The position numbers were made by a program, and so were the translations under genes. A stretch of 64,000 bases of DNA. Origin: Clostridia bacterium (GTDB lineage: Bacteria; Bacillota; Clostridia; Christensenellales; Aristaeellaceae). The notes beneath the pieces are model-generated. The model saw only the letters and a program-made list of their open reading frames with translations, did not search any database and was not told where the DNA came from. Where the stretch lies: NCBI GenBank assembly GCA_017512985.1, contig JAFWEJ010000006.1, forward strand, positions 1 through 64,000, read 5' to 3'. Of this stretch, positions 52,199 to 60,670 are shown one piece after another (the stretch's first letter is position 1; each line of letters begins with the position of its first letter).

Positions 52199-52708
52199 TT
52201 ACAAAATCTCATCAGTCCTGAATACAGCGGTTCTGTTGTCATACTCATAGGATGAAAAAACGATTGAGCCATCTGCTTTCAGCATATCCGCAAGCCGCTT
52301 CGCGTACAAGGGATGCGTTACCATGCCGGCGGCTTCTTCCGGCGTAACCCAGCGTACGTCCTCTGATTCCCCGGAAACGGCGGCTTCACCGCCGGTATAC
52401 CTGCAGATGAAAGCCAGACTGACAATCGGCGGTATTGTCATTCCCTCCAGCGGACCGTAACCATCCTTCGCCACCAGGTTCTGATAAATTCCCGCCAGAC
52501 GCTCCGGCTCACAGCATATTCCGGATTCCTCACGGATCTCGCGCCTGAGCGCGTCTGTGACGGTCTCTCCCTGTTCAACCGTTCCGCCGGGAATCTCCCA
52601 TCCGCGCCTTGGATTCTTTATGAGCAAAACAAGCCCGTCCCTGTGCACCAGGCCGCAGGCCGAGATCAGGTGACAGGGCAGTTCCCTGTTTTCAAGCCAT
52701 TTATCCAT
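52199..52708 (-). CDS. NUDIX hydrolase
   Basis: A 169-residue pyrophosphohydrolase. The Nudix box G(x5)E(x7)REUxEE is present (GGTVEQGETVTDALRREIRE, then ESGI). Substrates could be oxidised nucleotides or nucleotide sugars; no specificity motif was recognised. Start ATG 52708 has AGAGGAG upstream; a longer frame overlaps the XRE gene and is not supported. Confidence 0.9.
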   Translation of the reverse strand: MDKWLENRELPCHLISACGLVHRDGLVLLIKNPRRGWEIPGGTVEQGETVTDALRREIREESGICCEPERLAGIYQNLVAKDGYGPLEGMTIPPIVSLAFICRYTGGEAAVSGESEDVRWVTPEEAAGMVTHPLYAKRLADMLKADGSIVFSSYEYDNRTAVFRTDEIL

Positions 52709-52745
52709 ATGCTTTTCTCCTCTGTAAATAATTAGGGCAGATGCT

Positions 52746-52943
52746 TTATTCCGCGTTCCAGAAGAGCTCGTCAAGGGTCTTGTCCAGCGCCTTGCAGATC
52801 GCGATGCACAGGTTGATCGTCGGGTTATAGTCACCCTTTTCGATCGCGTTGATGGTCTGGCGGGACACGTTGCACAGCTGCGCCAGTTGTTCCTGGGACA
52901 GGTCCCTGGCCGCGCGGGCGGCTTTCAGCTTCAGGTTTTTCAT
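52746..52943 (-). CDS. XRE-family HTH regulator (short)
   Basis: A 65-residue single HTH domain (KAARAARDLSQEQLAQLCNV ... SRQTINAIEKGDYNPTINLC). It overlaps the upstream membrane-protein gene by 4 nt (ATGA). Such small Cro-like proteins paired with a DUF membrane protein form a common Firmicutes two-gene unit. It probably represses its own operon. Confidence 0.9.
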   Translation of the reverse strand: MKNLKLKAARAARDLSQEQLAQLCNVSRQTINAIEKGDYNPTINLCIAICKALDKTLDELFWNAE

Positions 52944-53458
52944 TCTTCCGCCTCTTTTCTGTTCCGGACCGTCTTTACGATCAGGGTGATCAGGATCGCC
53001 AGGAAGCAGATGAACATCAGGACGGGAGCGCCGCTGTCGAAGGCCAGTGTTCCGGTCTTAAGGAACTCACCTTCCGTGATATACCGGATGGACGCGAGTC
53101 CTTCCGCCAGAACGACGAGGCTGAAGACGATAATCTGGCTTCTTCCGTCCCCGCGAACCGAGATAAAGGCGTCATGCATAATGCAGTAAACCGCGAAGAC
53201 GGTCACGCTGACAATCAGCGCGGCAAAGACCGCGAAACCGGGGGTCACGGCATTCAGCCAGTTCAGTTCATAAAGCAGGACTGCTATCATCATCAGGAAC
53301 AGAGCGGTATAGAAACCGATCTGATATCCCTTTGCCCGGATCTTCAGCTGCATTTCGTCATACTCGCAGTTTTTTTTCATCGCTTTCCGTGAAAGAAGCC
53401 ACGCGGCAATCATTACGCCAACCAGGATTCCAAGAGCCAAAGCAGTTCCGGTGTTCAT
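52940..53458 (-). CDS. Membrane protein of unknown function paired with XRE regulator
   Basis: A 172-residue protein with about five hydrophobic segments (residues 5-22, 48-66, 74-95, 108-120, 140-160). The conserved-looking CEYDEMQLKIRAKGYQIGFY follows TM1. It is always adjacent to a short XRE regulator in this type of unit (established for the general arrangement; the function is unknown). GAGGAGG precedes ATG 53458. Confidence 0.8.
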   Translation of the reverse strand: MNTGTALALGILVGVMIAAWLLSRKAMKKNCEYDEMQLKIRAKGYQIGFYTALFLMMIAVLLYELNWLNAVTPGFAVFAALIVSVTVFAVYCIMHDAFISVRGDGRSQIIVFSLVVLAEGLASIRYITEGEFLKTGTLAFDSGAPVLMFICFLAILITLIVKTVRNRKEAEE

Positions 53459-53539
53459 ATTTCATTCCTCCTCAGGTTACACCTGATTGTTTTTCACTCC
53501 GGAGAGCCGACGGCCGATACGGCTCCTGAGTACAGGGGG

Positions 53540-53568
53540 AGTGTACAACATGCTTTTCTAAATGTCAA
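53540..53568 (-). promoter_or_regulatory. Promoter of the membrane protein/XRE operon
   Basis: Minus-strand TTGACA (53563-53568) and TACACT (53540-53545), spacer 17 nt. Confidence 0.75.
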
Positions 53569-53608
53569 GTATAATTTACAAAAAGAATGATAAAAATTCC
53601 AGAAAGTC

Positions 53609-53638
53609 AAAAAAAGAGGAGCGGATAATCCGCTCCTC
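53609..53638 (-). terminator. Terminator of the beta-helix protein gene
   Basis: Minus-strand GAGGAGCGGA/TCCGCTCCTC followed by seven T. Confidence 0.9.
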
Positions 53639-53651
53639 AGGGACGATATGA

Positions 53652-55157
53652 TCAGTTGGTTCCTGCCAGCTCGACGCCGTTCACATAGAAGGTGTAGCCA
53701 TTGCTGACGATGCTTTCGGCGCTGCCGGAGAACGAGGTGACGTACGTGTCCGCCGTCAGGGTCCAGGTGCTGGTCTCATCCAGGGAGACGTTGACCGTGC
53801 CGATTTCCGCGGAGACCTGTGTGCCGCCGGCATTGGTGATCTCTCCGCTGACGCTTCCCTCAAAGGAGGAACCGTTTTTCAGGGTCAGGGTCAGGGTGGA
53901 ATTGCTGCCTACCAGCAGGGTACCGGCCATTTCCTGGGCGTCTGCGACCAGTTCCGCAATGTTGGACGCGCCGCTCCAGCCGTCGTCGCAGACGGAGAGC
54001 AGGACGTCGCTGCCTTCATTGACCAGTTTCACGCCGCTGAGCGTGATGACCGCGTGGGTGTTCGTTACATGGAACATATGCCCGCTGAGGCTGGTCAGGC
54101 TGCCGCCGGACATGGTGAAGGAGGAGGTACCGCTGTCCGCGTCGCCGGACATGGACTGGTAGATCATGATCGTGTCAAGGAAGGTGGCGTGGCCGTTGCG
54201 CTGGGTATTACTGGCGGTCAGGTCGCAGTTCTCCAGGGTGATGGAGTTCATGCCTTCAATGCATACGCCTTCGGACAGGTTGGACACCAGGGTCGCGTTC
54301 TTCACGGTGATGTCCGCGGTGGAATAGATCGCGGGGGAACCCAGGCCATTGGAGGTATAGGTGCCGCCGTCCACGACCACGGTGCCGCCGCCCCGGTCTG
54401 TGCGGATCGCCGCGGAGGACCGGCCGGAAGTGGTCACGGTCAGGTTTTCCGCCCGGGTGACGCCGCCGCCGGTGGTCATGATGCCGCCGGAGCCGTCGCC
54501 CGTGGTGGTGATGGTCGTGCCGGAAATATGCAGCACGGTGCCGTCGCCGTCTGCGCCGTTCCTGCCGCCGTTCCCGCCGTAGACAAAGACGCCGTTCGCG
54601 CCGGAGGCGGAGGACTCAACCGTGCCGCCGGTGATGGTGACGTCCGCGCCGTCCTTGACCAGGACCGCCGCGTTCAGGCCGTAGAAGTTACAGTTGTCGC
54701 CGCCGTTGGAATCGCCGGTCTTGGAGACCGTCATGTCCGTGACGGTGACACTCTCCCCGGTGCTGATGATCAGGGCGCTTTCATCCGCAGTATCGGAAGT
54801 ATAGGTCTCGCCGGATACATCCGCCGCGGAGGTGATTTCCGTTGCCGCGGTATAGGTTACGTCCGCGGAGCTGCCTCCGGGAGGTGTTCCGCCGCCGAAA
54901 CCGCCGCCGCTGGGGGGATTGCCGCCGCCGAAGCCTTCCGGCGGCTCGCCGGGGGGATTGCCGCCGCTGAAACCTTCCGGGGGTTCTCCGGGAGGATTGC
55001 TCCCGTCAAAACCTTCCGGGGGTTCCCCGGGCGGGTTGCCATCGCCGAAACCGCCTGGAGGCGCTTCAGGAGGCGTGCTTCCCGCGTCTTCCGCGAAGGC
55101 ACTGAAAGCGGTGAGCATCATCATTATCGCAAGGATGACGGATAACAGTTTTTTCAT
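53652..55157 (-). CDS. Secreted Pro/Gly-repeat beta-helix protein
   Basis: A 501-residue exported protein. Residues 1-22 are a signal peptide (LSVILAIMMMLTAFSAFA). Residues 28-95 hold tandem PPGEPPEGF-GGN units (three clear copies plus degenerate ends). Residues 95-500 are Thr/Ser/Gly-rich with repeating ITGG, VTDMTVSKTG and ITLENC rungs, typical of a right-handed parallel beta-helix such as carbohydrate-binding or adhesin proteins. There is no LPXTG anchor or transmembrane tail, so it is probably released or bound non-covalently. A carbohydrate-binding role is plausible but unproved. Confidence 0.8.
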   Translation of the reverse strand: MKKLLSVILAIMMMLTAFSAFAEDAGSTPPEAPPGGFGDGNPPGEPPEGFDGSNPPGEPPEGFSGGNPPGEPPEGFGGGNPPSGGGFGGGTPPGGSSADVTYTAATEITSAADVSGETYTSDTADESALIISTGESVTVTDMTVSKTGDSNGGDNCNFYGLNAAVLVKDGADVTITGGTVESSASGANGVFVYGGNGGRNGADGDGTVLHISGTTITTTGDGSGGIMTTGGGVTRAENLTVTTSGRSSAAIRTDRGGGTVVVDGGTYTSNGLGSPAIYSTADITVKNATLVSNLSEGVCIEGMNSITLENCDLTASNTQRNGHATFLDTIMIYQSMSGDADSGTSSFTMSGGSLTSLSGHMFHVTNTHAVITLSGVKLVNEGSDVLLSVCDDGWSGASNIAELVADAQEMAGTLLVGSNSTLTLTLKNGSSFEGSVSGEITNAGGTQVSAEIGTVNVSLDETSTWTLTADTYVTSFSGSAESIVSNGYTFYVNGVELAGTN

Positions 55158-55343
55158 CGTTCACATCTCCGTTCTTACATCATATTCAGGTCCGGGATTT
55201 CCTCCCGGCAGCATTTATTCTATTGACGAACCTTAAATAAACCTTGAAATAATTTCAATATTCCGGAAAAAGTTTCCTGCTGTCTTTCCCCGGCGGGAGA
55301 TGATATAATCTTACGGAAGAAGAGAAAAGAAGGATATTGAGGA

Positions 55344-56078
55344 ATGAAAGCCGGAGAACTGGAAGCCCTGCAGGAGATCGTCGACCGGTCGCACCGGATC
55401 GTCTTTTTCGGCGGGGCCGGTGTTTCCACGGCCAGCGGCATTCCGGACTTCCGTTCCGCGGAAGGCCTGTACGCGGAAGAGGAGGACGGCCTTTCCCCGG
55501 AGATGATCCTGAGCAAATCCTTCTTCTATCTGCAGCCGGAACGGTTCTTCGATTATTACCGGAAGCACCTGCTGTACCCGGACGCGAAACCGAACGCGGC
55601 GCACCGCAAGCTCTTTGAGCTGGAGCAGGCGGACCGGCTGCGCGGTATCGTGACCCAGAACGTGGACGGCCTGCATAAGGCGGCCGGGAACATCCGGGTG
55701 TATGAGCTGCACGGAAACGTCCACGAGAATTACTGCATGGACTGCAACGCTTCTTATCCGATGGAAACGGTCCTGTATTCGGAGGGCATTCCGCGCTGCC
55801 GGGACTGCGGCGGCGTGATCAAACCCAACGTGACGCTGTACGGGGAGCCGCTGGAGAAATATGTGTGCATCGGGGCGGTGCGGGAGATCACGAACGCGGA
55901 TACGCTCATTGTGGCCGGGACCTCGCTGGCGGTGGAACCGGCGGCGTCGTTCATCGGCCATTTCCGCGGAAAGCACCTGGCGGTGCTGAACCGGGCTCCG
56001 ATCCCGGGGGAGGAGCAGGCGGAACTGGTGATCCGCGGGGACGTGGCGGAGATCATGGACCGCATCACGGTCCGGTGA
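55344..56078 (+). CDS. cobB: NAD-dependent protein deacylase (sirtuin)
   Basis: A 244-residue class-U-type sirtuin. NAD motifs [14 protein letters not shown] near residue 24 and TQNVDGLH near 104, catalytic His in ELHGNVHE near 122, zinc cysteines CMDC and CRDC (residues about 130-157) and GTSLAVEPA near 196. It removes acyl groups from lysines using NAD. Preceded by a TATAAT near 55302 but no clear -35. Single gene. Confidence 0.95.
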   Translation: MKAGELEALQEIVDRSHRIVFFGGAGVSTASGIPDFRSAEGLYAEEEDGLSPEMILSKSFFYLQPERFFDYYRKHLLYPDAKPNAAHRKLFELEQADRLRGIVTQNVDGLHKAAGNIRVYELHGNVHENYCMDCNASYPMETVLYSEGIPRCRDCGGVIKPNVTLYGEPLEKYVCIGAVREITNADTLIVAGTSLAVEPAASFIGHFRGKHLAVLNRAPIPGEEQAELVIRGDVAEIMDRITVR

Positions 56079-56158
56079 TCGGAAACAGGAGAAATAACAG
56101 GGCTTATTTTGCCGATCCTGTCCTGTAACAACAGCCCGGGAATGATTATGATGTTACC

Positions 56159-56176
56159 GTACCAAGTGTTTGGTAC
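56159..56176. promoter_or_regulatory. Inverted repeat upstream of pspC-like gene
   Basis: GTACCAA-GTGT-TTGGTAC, a perfect 7-bp inverted repeat 30 nt before the start codon. It is probably an operator for an unidentified regulator. Confidence 0.55.
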
Positions 56177-56205
56177 AGCAGTGAAGAAACAGGAGGAACA
56201 GAATC

Positions 56206-56478
56206 ATGAGCTGGATTATGACTATTGCCGTGGGTGCCGCGATCGGATATTTCGCGTATCAGATCATCCAGAACAACAGGAACGGCGAGGCGGCCACAGG
56301 ACGCCTTCACAAGAGCACGAAGGACAGGAAAGTCGCCGGTGTCTGCGGCGGTATCGCCGAATACCTGAACACCGATCCCACGATCATCCGGCTGGTCTTT
56401 GCCCTGATGGTCCTTGGCTGGGGCACCGGCCTGCTGGCCTATATCGTCCTGGCGCTCGTCCTTCCTGAAGGGGAATAA
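56206..56478 (+). CDS. PspC-domain membrane protein
   Basis: A 90-residue protein. An N-terminal hydrophobic segment (residues 3-21) is followed by a PspC domain (RLHKSTKDRKVAGVCGGIAE, YLNTDPTIIRLVFAL) with a second membrane segment. PspC proteins take part in envelope stress responses. AGGAGG precedes ATG 56206. A hairpin CTGATCTCC/GGAGATCAG follows the stop codon. Confidence 0.9.
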   Translation: MSWIMTIAVGAAIGYFAYQIIQNNRNGEAATGRLHKSTKDRKVAGVCGGIAEYLNTDPTIIRLVFALMVLGWGTGLLAYIVLALVLPEGE

Positions 56479-56542
56479 AAAGACGCTGATCTCCCGCGCG
56501 GAGATCAGCTTTCTGTATCTTATCTGAAAGGCGGAGATCAGT

Positions 56543-57214
56543 ATGGACCGGAAACTGCTTGTACAGGGGATCGCCAAATTCCTCATCGGCGTCGTGCTGC
56601 TGGGCGCGCTGCTGTTTATCCCGGCGGGAACCCTCGCCTGGCCGCAGGGCTGGCGTTTGATGGCGATCCTGTTTGTGCCGATGCTCATTGTCGGCGTGAT
56701 CATGATCCTCAAAAACCCGGAGCTGCTCAGGAAACGCCTGAACGCGAAGGAAAAGCAGGAAGAGCAGAAGGACGTCCTGAAGTACAGCGGCCTGATGTTC
56801 CTGGCGGCTTTCATCCTGGCAGGGCTGAATTTCCGGTTCAGATGGATCGTCCTGCCGGACTGGATCTCCTGGGTGGCGGTGGCGATCTTCCTGATCTCCT
56901 ACGGGCTGTATGCCGAGGTGATGAAGGAGAACGCCTACCTTTCCCGGACCGTGGAGGTGCAGGAAGGACAGCAGGTGGTCGATACAGGCCTGTACGGCAT
57001 CGTCCGCCATCCGATGTACATGAGTACACTGTTTCTGTTCCTGGCGATGCCGCTGGTGCTCGGGTCGCTGATCTCTTTCCTGATCATGCTGCTGTATATC
57101 CTGATCATCGCCAAGCGCATCCGGAACGAGGAGCAGGTGCTGGAGGAAGGCCTGCAGGGCTATGCCGAATACAAGCAGAAAGTGAAGTACAAAGTGATCC
57201 CGTTCATCTGGTAA
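56543..57214 (+). CDS. Isoprenylcysteine methyltransferase-like membrane protein
   Basis: A 223-residue membrane methyltransferase of the ICMT/PEMT fold with about five or six membrane segments. The SAM-binding region VDTGLYGIVRHPMYMSTL near residue 150 and the late RNEEQVLEEGLQGYAEYKQK are characteristic. The bacterial substrate is not known. GGCGGAGATCAG precedes ATG 56543, and the same GGAGATCAG forms the 3' arm of the hairpin between pspC and this gene, so the ribosome site may compete with that hairpin. Confidence 0.85.
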   Translation: MDRKLLVQGIAKFLIGVVLLGALLFIPAGTLAWPQGWRLMAILFVPMLIVGVIMILKNPELLRKRLNAKEKQEEQKDVLKYSGLMFLAAFILAGLNFRFRWIVLPDWISWVAVAIFLISYGLYAEVMKENAYLSRTVEVQEGQQVVDTGLYGIVRHPMYMSTLFLFLAMPLVLGSLISFLIMLLYILIIAKRIRNEEQVLEEGLQGYAEYKQKVKYKVIPFIW

Positions 57215-57224
57215 AGCGCATTAA

Positions 57225-57262
57225 TTCAGGCCCTTCACACGCGTGTGAAGGGCCTGTTTTGT
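57225..57262. terminator. Bidirectional terminator
   Basis: CAGGCCCTTCACA/TGTGAAGGGCCTG with TTTTGTTT, between the methyltransferase gene and the convergent anti-sigma gene. Confidence 0.9.
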
Positions 57263-57280
57263 TTAACCTGCCGGGAGCCG

Positions 57281-58099
57281 TCAGTTCTGTGACCATTCCG
57301 GAACGGCATTGCGGGCTTCATCGAGCCTGTCCTGCCACGCAAAGAATTCATCTTCCAGCACGACCATGCCGTCTTCATTTTGCGGCAAAGCACTGAACCA
57401 CTGCTTATAGGCTTTTTCCAGCGCGTAATATCTTTCCATTTCTTCCGACGCCGCGGGGACCGGATCCCCCTTTTTCCAGATGGTGATATAGTTGCCGGGT
57501 GTTCCCTGGCGGATCTCATCAGCCGGATATTCCATGCTGCTTTCCATGGTCATCACGTCTGACTTTTTGATCCCGGAACCGGCTGAAGCAGGCGTATGGA
57601 TCGGCGTGGCCATGAAGCGGACATACATGATGTCCCGGCCGTCAACGAAGGCGTCTTCACTGACCGTCATCGTGTCAAAATCCAGCTGTGACGCATCCGC
57701 GGTAATGACATACAGCCCGCTTGTTGTTTTGCACAGACTCAGGGAATAGTACTGATTATCCACAGGAACGGTCATCTTCCAGAACAGCGCGTCATACGCG
57801 AACAGGCCGATCAGGACCGCGGCCATGCAGGCCAGCGCGGCCAGCGCGATCAGACGGATCCGGCGCCTGAGCTTTTTCTTTTTTACGGCCTTCAGGGCAT
57901 CTGTGAACTGCTTCTGTTCCTCTTCATATTCCGCGCGGGTTTCCTCCGGGAGGTCCGCTTTCATCGCGTCATACTGCTTCCGGCATTCCTCGCAGGAAGC
58001 GATATGGGTTTCCACGATCTCTCGGCTTTCCTCGCTGGCGACCCGGTCAAGGACCAGCGGCATCAGGTCCCGGACCACATTGCATTCATTCTTTTTCAT
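57281..58099 (-). CDS. Zinc-finger anti-sigma factor
   Basis: A 272-residue transmembrane anti-sigma factor. The cytoplasmic N terminus carries the ZAS motif HIASCEEC (His and two Cys, residues about 32-39). One membrane segment lies at about 85-105 (LIALAALACMAAVLIGLFAY). The outer domain of about 165 residues is a putative sensor. Start ATG 58099 follows AGGAG at 7 nt, inside the sigma gene end. It holds the upstream ECF sigma factor until a stress signal arrives; the signal is unknown. Confidence 0.9.
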   Translation of the reverse strand: MKKNECNVVRDLMPLVLDRVASEESREIVETHIASCEECRKQYDAMKADLPEETRAEYEEEQKQFTDALKAVKKKKLRRRIRLIALAALACMAAVLIGLFAYDALFWKMTVPVDNQYYSLSLCKTTSGLYVITADASQLDFDTMTVSEDAFVDGRDIMYVRFMATPIHTPASAGSGIKKSDVMTMESSMEYPADEIRQGTPGNYITIWKKGDPVPAASEEMERYYALEKAYKQWFSALPQNEDGMVVLEDEFFAWQDRLDEARNAVPEWSQN

Positions 58100-58601
58100 G
58101 ATCATTCTCCTTCACTGCGTCCTGCAGCATCCGGCGGGCCCGGTAGTAGGTGACCCGCGACCAGGACTCGCTTTTTCCGAACAGTTCCGCGATCTGGGTA
58201 TGGGACAGGTCGCAGAAGGTCCGCAGGGTGAACACTTCACGGTATGGCTCTTCCAGCGTGTGCAGGACACGGTGGGCGGCCATGGCCTGATCCCGGCGGA
58301 CGATCTGCTCCGTAAAGTCTCCAGGCGCCGGCAGGTCTTCCGGGATCTGCCCGGCTGGCTTTTTCCGCCGGAGGGAGTCGTAATACAGATGCCGGGCAAT
58401 GCTGCACAGCCAGGTGCTGACGCTGCTTTTTCCGTCAAAACGGGAGATGCTCCTGACTGCCTGGTAAAACGTTTCCTGGGTCAGCTCCCGGCAAAGATCA
58501 TCATTTCCGCACTGGCGCATCAGCCAGGCATATACCGTGCCGCTGTACTGCCGGTAGATCTCCTCCATATCAGCCGTTGTGTTCACCCCCCTTTCGTTCA
58601 T
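58086..58601 (-). CDS. ECF-type RNA polymerase sigma factor
   Basis: A 171-residue sigma-70 family factor of the extracytoplasmic group. Region 2 (YRQYSGTVYAWLMRQCGNDD, LCRELTQETFYQAVRSISRF) and region 4 (EPYREVFTLRTFCDLSHTQI, AELFGKSESWSRVTYYRA) are complete. The start is uncertain: ATG 58601, GTG 58586 and ATG 58568 are possible and none has an ideal ribosome site. The long upstream extension to 58850 is rejected because it crosses the self-promoter. Cotranscribed with the anti-sigma gene, with a 14-nt overlap. Confidence 0.88.
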   Translation of the reverse strand: MNERGVNTTADMEEIYRQYSGTVYAWLMRQCGNDDLCRELTQETFYQAVRSISRFDGKSSVSTWLCSIARHLYYDSLRRKKPAGQIPEDLPAPGDFTEQIVRRDQAMAAHRVLHTLEEPYREVFTLRTFCDLSHTQIAELFGKSESWSRVTYYRARRMLQDAVKENDHEKE

Positions 58602-58624
58602 TCCGGAAGCTGCTTCCGTTAAGT

Positions 58625-58652
58625 TAGTCGCAGGAGTTTCCGGTGCGTTACA
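58625..58652 (-). promoter_or_regulatory. ECF-type autoregulatory promoter
   Basis: Minus-strand TGTAAC (58647-58652) and CGACTA (58625-58630), spacer 16 nt. The AAC-16-CG pattern is typical of ECF sigma promoters, so the sigma gene is probably self-activated. Confidence 0.65.
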
Positions 58653-58685
58653 GGATTGATCCAAAAACTTTTTCGGACACAGGAA

Positions 58686-58715
58686 AGCGGCGGATCCTCC
58701 GGGGTCTCCGCCGCT
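58686..58715 (-). terminator. Terminator of the P-loop kinase gene
   Basis: Minus-strand AGCGGCGGA/TCCGCCGCT followed by TTCCT; weak U-tract. Confidence 0.6.
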
Positions 58716-58740
58716 CTGGAAACCGGGACCGGCCGGCAGG

Positions 58741-59391
58741 TCAGCCTGCGGTGATCCCGAAGGCTTCGTCCGCCAGGTCCATCGTCTGTTCAAAGGTCCG
58801 GTTCTCATCCCGCCAGATGACGGGGAAGCCGGCATTGAGCAGTTCGTCATAGCTTTCCTTTGAATGGAGCTGCGTGAGCATCTCCCGGTAATTGTCCAGC
58901 GCCGCCTGCGGATCCGGTTCCTCCAGCATGAGCTGATACAGGAACTGCTTTTCGGCGTCCGGCCGGTCGAAGAAGCGGTTGATCCCGTCCTCCGCGGGGG
59001 CCATCATGACCAACACGTGCCGCGGATCCGTGATCCGGTGCAGCGTATCAATGCCAATGTTGGTGTCCACAAAGATTTTCTTTCCCTGCGTTTCCGGCTT
59101 TGCCAGCAGTTCTTCGAGCATCTGCAGCTCGATGATCTCGCATTCCTTCTTCGTGCTTTTCAGCCAGGTGATATACTCCTCCGGCGTGCGGCGGATGAAC
59201 TCATGCCAGTCCTGCAGGTCCCGGGTGTAGCACAGGCCGGGGAATTCCTTCGCGTCCAGTTCCGGCAGTTTCGCGTCGTGGTAGTTTTCCTCCAGCGCAA
59301 TGCCGTTGTGCCGCTTCGCCAGGTTTTTGACGGCGGTGGACTTGCCCGCGTAGGAAGTCCCGATGATAAAATAAACGTTGCTCAGGTCCAT
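58741..59391 (-). CDS. P-loop nucleotide-binding protein, kinase-like
   Basis: A 216-residue protein with Walker A GTSYAGKST near residue 11 and a Walker-B-like KIFVDTNIGID near 107. The size and fold pattern suggest a small-molecule or shikimate/adenylate-type kinase (AAA_18-like), but the substrate is not recognised. Start ATG 59391 has AGAGG 8 nt upstream, better than ATG 59397. It begins a run of leftward enzymes. Confidence 0.7.
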   Translation of the reverse strand: MDLSNVYFIIGTSYAGKSTAVKNLAKRHNGIALEENYHDAKLPELDAKEFPGLCYTRDLQDWHEFIRRTPEEYITWLKSTKKECEIIELQMLEELLAKPETQGKKIFVDTNIGIDTLHRITDPRHVLVMMAPAEDGINRFFDRPDAEKQFLYQLMLEEPDPQAALDNYREMLTQLHSKESYDELLNAGFPVIWRDENRTFEQTMDLADEAFGITAG

Positions 59392-59421
59392 ATTCATATC
59401 CTCTTTTATTCCTGCCCGGGA

Positions 59422-60654
59422 TCAGCTGTCCTTTTTGCGCTTCCGGAGCAGGTATTCGTCCAGTTTGGTCCTGACGTCCTCGGGAATCTCCCGGGAGACA
59501 GGGCATTTGACGGCGTCCGCCATGTTCAGCGTGAAGTCCGAAAGGAAACCGATGTCGGAGATCAGCTGCGCTTCCGACAGCAGCGCTTTAGTGTCGTAGC
59601 GGTTGTGGATGGTGGCCTGGGAATGTGGCGCGATGCGGGCAAAGGACAGCGCCGGCACGCCGTGGTCCGCGAAGGGCGTGGAATCGCTGGAATAGACATC
59701 CTGCCGGGCGGACAGGCCCCATCCGTGCTGCGCGCAGTAATACTCCAGATAATGCAGGAGTTTGTTCTCCGCACTGACGCAGGCGATGAAGCGGCCCATA
59801 CAGGTGCCGATCATATCCAGGTTGATGTTCAGCGCAATCTTTTCCAGTTCCTTTTCATGCGCGGCGGTATACGCTTTGGAGCCAAGCAGGCCGACCTCCT
59901 CGCTGCCGCAGAAAACAAAGCGGAGGCCGTAGCGGAGCGGCGCTTTGGCGCGGAGCGCTTCCATGATCCCGAGCAGGCCGATGCAGCCGGACATGTTGTC
60001 GTAGGCGCCGCGGGACAGCGGAGTGGAATCATAATGCGCGGAAAGCACGATCCATTCATCCGTTTTCCCGGGAATTTCGGCAATCACGTTCTGTGAGGAG
60101 GCGACGGATTCTTCCTGCTCCACGCTGATGGAAACGGACTTCGGGGCGGACTGCACCAGCCTGAAGGCATCCTTCGCGTTGATATTGACGCAGGGAACCT
60201 TCCTGCCTTTGGATACATACGGACGGAGCATCTTCTGGTCGATGTCCCGGTCCGCGTAATGCACGTCTCCGTCATAGGTGACGAATCCGACGGCGCCGGC
60301 GTCCAGCAGGTCCTGGTAGACCCAGTAGGTGATGCCGGTGTCCAACAGGACGATTTTTTCCTTTGCCGCAAGCAGCGAGGCCGGATCCGTGTTGGGCAGG
60401 TAGCAAAGCGGGGCCTCCACGCTGCCGCTGCCGCAGAGCTTGTATCCCTTGCAGGGGATCTCCCGGCCGTCGGCGGTGAAGGACGCTTTCCTGATTTCCG
60501 CCACGTCCACATCAAAGGACTCCTGAAAAGCTTTTATGCCGAGCTCTTCGCACAGGCCCTGCAGATAACCGGCGGCTTTCTTTTCTTCCGCGGAGCCGCT
60601 GGTGCGGATATAGTCCATGCTGTTCAGGATTTCGCGGACGGTCTTTTTGTTCAT
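59422..60654 (-). CDS. M28-family zinc aminopeptidase with PA-like insert
   Basis: A 410-residue peptidase without a signal peptide. Zinc ligands are visible in SAHYD (near 224), YDNMSG (236), SEEVG (270, including the catalytic Glu), NLDMIG (297) and IHNRYD (371). Residues about 75-190 resemble a PA domain inserted before the catalytic part. CGAGGAAG precedes ATG 60654. It removes N-terminal amino acids from peptides; specificity unknown. Confidence 0.88.
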   Translation of the reverse strand: MNKKTVREILNSMDYIRTSGSAEEKKAAGYLQGLCEELGIKAFQESFDVDVAEIRKASFTADGREIPCKGYKLCGSGSVEAPLCYLPNTDPASLLAAKEKIVLLDTGITYWVYQDLLDAGAVGFVTYDGDVHYADRDIDQKMLRPYVSKGRKVPCVNINAKDAFRLVQSAPKSVSISVEQEESVASSQNVIAEIPGKTDEWIVLSAHYDSTPLSRGAYDNMSGCIGLLGIMEALRAKAPLRYGLRFVFCGSEEVGLLGSKAYTAAHEKELEKIALNINLDMIGTCMGRFIACVSAENKLLHYLEYYCAQHGWGLSARQDVYSSDSTPFADHGVPALSFARIAPHSQATIHNRYDTKALLSEAQLISDIGFLSDFTLNMADAVKCPVSREIPEDVRTKLDEYLLRKRKKDS

Positions 60655-60670
60655 CTGTTCTTCCTCGCTT

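Noticed and set aside
54919-55070. CRISPR-like tandem repeats
   Set aside because: The repeats are in-frame codons for PPGEPPEGF units inside a secreted protein gene, with no spacers.
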